The position numbers and the translations under genes are program-made. Below the pieces are notes generated by a model. That model saw only the letters and a program-made list of their open reading frames with translations, had not been told where the DNA came from and ran no database searches. 64,000 nt of DNA. Source: Cryoendolithus antarcticus (lineage: Eukaryota; Ascomycota; Dothideomycetes; Cladosporiales; Cladosporiaceae). Positions 60,930 through 64,000 of this stretch are shown here, one piece after another. The stretch spans positions 682,001-746,000 of the forward strand of contig NAJO01000024.1 in assembly GCA_002077065.1 (NCBI GenBank), read 5' to 3'. The stretch's first letter is position 1. Each line of letters opens with the position of its first letter.

Positions 60930-61112
60930 GGTTCCATGGTGTAAGTGAACGTCCGAACTCGTAATGTTCGACCCCTTCTAACCAATCGCAGCCAGTGGTT
61001 AAGACGCATGCCTTACATAAGCAGCTAGCGGCGTAGTGGTAATGCCCTCGTCGTTGCTCATGCGAGCGCATTAGGTCCCGGGTTCGACCCCCGGTGGAAC
61101 CTCTTCTATTTT
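60930..61112 (+). pseudogene. Split or rearranged tRNA-Gln-like element
   Basis: GGTTCCATGGTGTAAGTG at 60930-60947 is the acceptor strand and D-arm start of fungal tRNA-Gln. Its partner 3' part lies at 61073-61102: a 5-bp T-arm (CCGGG/CCCGG) around a seven-base TTCGACC loop, then TGGAACC, which pairs with the 5' GGTTCCA, then the discriminator T. About 125 bases separate the two ends, where a normal tRNA has about 25. Two further D-arm-like bits sit between (CAGTGGTTAAGACGC at about 60993 and GGCGTAGTGGTAATGC at 61030). A TTTT Pol III stop follows at 61109-61112. It is not a normal cloverleaf. Confidence 0.65.
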
Positions 61113-61606
61113 ACCACTTGTGGCGCCATACGCATGTCTCTTTTTGGCGTTGTTACCATTTATTCGTATGCTCTCGCCCCTTCCACACGCATAGCTCATT
61201 GACTCCACAGACGGCTCTGTGACCAGAGCCCCCCGAGTCATGCTGACAACAGCCCAAGGCACCGTCAAGCAACATGAGCATTCTCGCGGCTGTACTCCGA
61301 TCGAAGCGAGCAATCTACAGAACGCTGCTCAACTGGATCGATCAACGTATTGTAGCTCCCCATACAATGTCACTGTCATGACATAACGCAGAGCCATGAA
61401 CACGTATGAACAGGTAGGCACTGCTTCCGACTTTCGCAGTCATCTTGCATCTCCTACAGTATTCACACAGACACGAAGGAAGACAGTGAAGCGAAAAGCT
61501 TCGACATCCGTGATGTGGGCGTCACAGGTGTCTTGAGAGTGTGATAGTGCATGTCTACGATTTAAGTGCTACTACAAGCGTTGTACCGTACCAGCCGAGT
61601 GATGGT

Positions 61607-62755
61607 CTACATTGGCTGCGCAACGACACTCACGCTCGAACAATCAGCACTCGTCTGCGACGGCGTATAGAGATACAGAAATCCATCGCAAAACATCAGC
61701 ACATCCGCCCCCACAGCAGGATTTTGCGGCCAAAGCTGAGAGAAACCCCTCAAACAGAATTGCACAGGCTGATGTCCACTCGCCGTCGCACTCGCAGCAG
61801 AGTCGAAGTATATCGGCTCCTGACCGGCACCACCCGTATCTTGATCAGAGTACAACGTCAATCCAGTACTGGGATCGACGAAGCTGACCTGCCCGTTTGG
61901 CTGTGCAGTGAAGCGCGTGGCAGCTGTGGAGCCCCCCGTCACGGTCAGCAAGGTGCGGCCGCTGGTGTTGATCTGGCCGCTGTTCGTTGCACCGGTGGAG
62001 CTGTTGGTCGTAAGGTAGAGGCGGCCGAAGTTGCGGACTGCGATGGCGAAGGTGCCGGCGTAGACGCTGCATTGGGCATCTGGGACAACGCTGGCGGCGT
62101 TGCCTTGAGTGGTTGTCTGTGTTACTGTTCGGACGGCGTTGCTGATTGTAGCTGCTGTTGCGGTGGCGGTCACTAAGACTGATATCAGCATAGAACTTCA
62201 TCGCCGTGTGGAACGAGACATCGCACCCGTTTGGACAGAGACGTAGCTTGACACGACGGTACTTGTCGCTGCCTGAGCCGTCGTCGTTGATATCATAGTT
62301 GTCGTCGCCGCTTGAGCCGTCGATGTCGAGATCACAGTACTCGTTGATGCTGACGCTGTTGTGGTCAGGACCACAGTGCAAGCTATCGCCTGTACTGTGG
62401 TCGTCGATATGGTACTTGACACCACGGTCTGGGTCAATGTACTTTGCGCCAGGGTATCCGTGACATATACGATGCTGCCGCTGAGCGCTGTCGTCGACGT
62501 CGCTGTCACGATTTGCGTCTGTGTCAAGTACACGGGGTACGAGCTCGCCGAGATGAATTGCGTGGTAGTGGAGGGGGTGCAGCTACCGATCCATAGGGTC
62601 GAGCTGCCACTTGTATAGGCCAGACTCGTCGGCAAGGTTGAACAGGTGGAGATGGTCGTCGTCGTCAAGACCGAAGATTCGACTGCAGATGCTCCAATCG
62701 CGAGCCCAAGCAGAGCCGAACACGCAACGCGTATCACATTAGCTGGTGAAGCCAT
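61607..62755 (-). CDS. Secreted Ser/Thr-rich protein, unknown function
   Basis: Two minus-strand exons, 62755-62227 and 62172-61607, encode 364 residues. The N-terminus VIRVACSALLGLAIGASA is a signal peptide. Residues about 30-190 are Thr/Ser-rich with short repeats (TSTAQAATTTMISTTT-like), expected to be O-glycosylated. The C-terminal half is a compact, Cys-containing domain: DAQCSVYAGTFAIAVRNFG, RLYLTTNSSTG, FVDPSTGLTLYSDQD, VQFCLRGFSQLW and ADVLMFCDGFLYLYT. I do not recognise this domain. The start is set at 62755, since the frame further upstream begins only with a TTG. No GPI signal is obvious, so it is probably secreted or cell-wall bound. Confidence 0.8.
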
Positions 62756-63661
62756 GAGGGTCAACCACAGTCGTGCTCATGCCCGATACTCGGACCCAAG
62801 ACCGTGAAGAAGCCAAGTGATATGAGATGCTTGTCACTGTTGGCGGGACGTTCTTCGCGAGATTGCAAAGGCATGAACGGAATGTGGAACTACACCTATA
62901 CTCAGCCAGCTCGTCTGTATAACATTACCAGACTACAAGATCGAACGTGCCTCCTGTAATGAGTCCATGAGACCGAAGCTGCCTTGGCTGCCTCGAGATG
63001 ATGAGCAAGGAAAGCAGCGCTGTGGAGAACCCTCAGAACTAATAGCCGCCAGCATTATCCTCCTGGGCGGTGTACGGTGGTAAGGTTCATCGGTACGATA
63101 CCTGCTCGACGCGGTCGGAGCTGTATCGTCACGCATGTCAAGTATCGCGGATCGCAACCACGGTCGAAGCTGTAAGATATTGAGTTATCGACGCTGCTGT
63201 GGTACGTTCGGCATGATGAGTCTGGACGTCTGAGCAGCCATCGCCCAGCCCTATGATCCTCAACGGACTGGATCTCGCACAGAGCTGCGTCTCCAGGTCG
63301 TCAAGCCACACCTTTGCTGACGTGAATGCTGCGGATCACGTAGTCAACTTAGTCGAGTTATTTCGGTCCATCCCAATGTCAGCATGTGATGGTTTCGGCT
63401 TGGCAGTTTGCCAACCAGACGCCTCCTCGCGTGGCTGAGCACAAAGCAAACGTCTCCCGCGGCCGCAGGGCAACGCGCATACACACGAAACACCGCCCAG
63501 TCTTCGATTGTGGACAGGGCAAGGCTGAAGGTAAGCCTCGTTGATCCACCTGATCTCTGTATATCTACGTCTCCTGTCTCTCTTTCGCATCGGCTGAAGC
63601 CATTGGACTCCACCACTGTCGCTCTCACTCCGCGTCAACACACCACAGCAACACCGCAACG
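62756..63661. promoter_or_regulatory. Divergent region, secreted protein / SUR7-like gene
   Basis: About 900 bases between divergent starts. Short frames are unrecognised. The last 150 bases before 63662 are CT- and CA-rich, as expected for a fungal promoter or leader. Confidence 0.45.
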
Positions 63662-64000
63662 ATGGGCAAAGCCGGCCGCATAGCATGTATCCTCACGCCC
63701 ATGCTGCTCACAGCAGCTTCCCTCATAGCGATGATCTTCCTCAACATCGCGGGCTGGAACACAAGCTCTTCGTCCATCAATTCCCTCTACCTTATGCGCG
63801 CCGACTTCTCGAATCTCTCCGTCTCAGACACAAGCTTATTCGAAAATGACGACCTCACAGCTGCGTTGACGGTGGCGAAAGCAGGAGACTTGCTGGAGAA
63901 GACGTACGAAGTACACCTCTGGAATTACTGCACAGCCAACAAGACTTCAGGGGACATCGACTGGTGTAGTCCCAGACGGAGAGGCTTTGTCTTTGATCCG
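63662..64000 (+). CDS. SUR7/PalI-family membrane protein, N-terminal part
   Basis: An open frame from the ATG at 63662 runs off the right edge, 113 codons visible. It begins MGKAGRIACILTPMLLTAAS, a start common to the fungal SUR7/PalI group, followed by a first membrane helix. The extracellular loop carries NSLYLMRADFSNLSV and HLWNYCTAN, then DWCSPRRRGFVFDP; the W-Y-C then C pattern is the family signature. Members sit in cortical patches (eisosome edge) or act in ambient pH sensing; which applies is unresolved because the other three helices are outside the window. Confidence 0.85.
   Translation, partial: MGKAGRIACILTPMLLTAASLIAMIFLNIAGWNTSSSSINSLYLMRADFSNLSVSDTSLFENDDLTAALTVAKAGDLLEKTYEVHLWNYCTANKTSGDIDWCSPRRRGFVFDP

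Larger units (their letters stand above)
59880..61606. other. 1.7-kb gene-poor region with satellite-like run and tRNA fragments
   Basis: No convincing protein gene. Short frames (for example 60611-60964 plus) are unrecognised. It contains the 9-bp tandem run at 60118-60189 and the split tRNA-like element at 60930-61112, both listed separately. Confidence 0.45.

Noticed and set aside
1..64000. CRISPR arrays, bacterial-type operons or insertion sequences
   Set aside because: The window is eukaryotic, with spliced genes; no regularly spaced repeats or transposase frames were seen.

Overview
This is a gene-dense stretch of a filamentous ascomycete nuclear genome (Pezizomycotina; a Dothideomycete is my guess and is not proven here). 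The evidence is about 25 protein genes on both strands, short introns of roughly 45-70 bases with GT...AG ends and CTRAC-like branch points, a HET-domain gene, an H3K27 methyltransferase, a Spc7-type kinetochore protein and a SUR7/PalI-like membrane protein. Splice models were built by hand from reading frame and family similarity; phases were checked arithmetically.

Layout. 1-3196 (-): amino-terminal part of a SAM-domain SNF2 remodeller. 4264-6024 (+): glutathione synthetase. 6605-7526 (+): cytochrome b561-like membrane protein. 7947-10736 (-): large nuclear cap-binding subunit. 11070-13955 (+): an unusual HET + PHD finger + acyl-carrier + C2H2 zinc-finger fusion. 14658-16169 (-): GSK-3 kinase, with a 2.4 kb gene-free stretch upstream. 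18606-20715 (-): mitochondrial tRNA-modifying MTO1. 21030-23843 (+): SUN-domain ER protein. 24236-25242 (+): SARAF-like protein. After a 2.5 kb gene-poor gap come UDP-glucose dehydrogenase (27727-29841, -) and a divergent family-4 glycosyltransferase (30620-32311, +), then Get5 (-) and the cyclophilin Cwc27 (+). 36303-37997 (+) is a kelch/BTB Ral2-like gene that seems to lack its amino-terminal kelch half. 38175-42101 (-) is the EZH2/KMT6 enzyme, followed by uS17/RPS11 (-) and Spc7/KNL1 (+), a short-chain dehydrogenase (-), a ZIP zinc transporter (+), a TDP2-like phosphodiesterase (+) and a 1190-residue tail-anchored protein of unknown function (-).

The last 6.5 kb look different. An RBR-like RING gene carries one in-frame stop. 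Its divergent neighbour carries a one-base frameshift. Next come a 9-bp satellite-like run and the two ends of a tRNA-Gln separated by foreign sequence. The window ends with a secreted Ser/Thr-rich protein (-) and the start of a SUR7/PalI gene (+).

Most genes are housekeeping and not functionally clustered. Two groupings deserve attention. The UDP-glucose dehydrogenase and the GT4 glycosyltransferase share a 778-bp intergenic region and could form a UDP-glucuronate supply/use pair. The broken gene pair with the split tRNA near 57.6-61.1 kb suggests a decaying segment. The strongest novelty candidate is the HET-PHD-ACP-C2H2 protein, whose carrier domain resembles those of non-reducing polyketide synthases and keeps its attachment serine.
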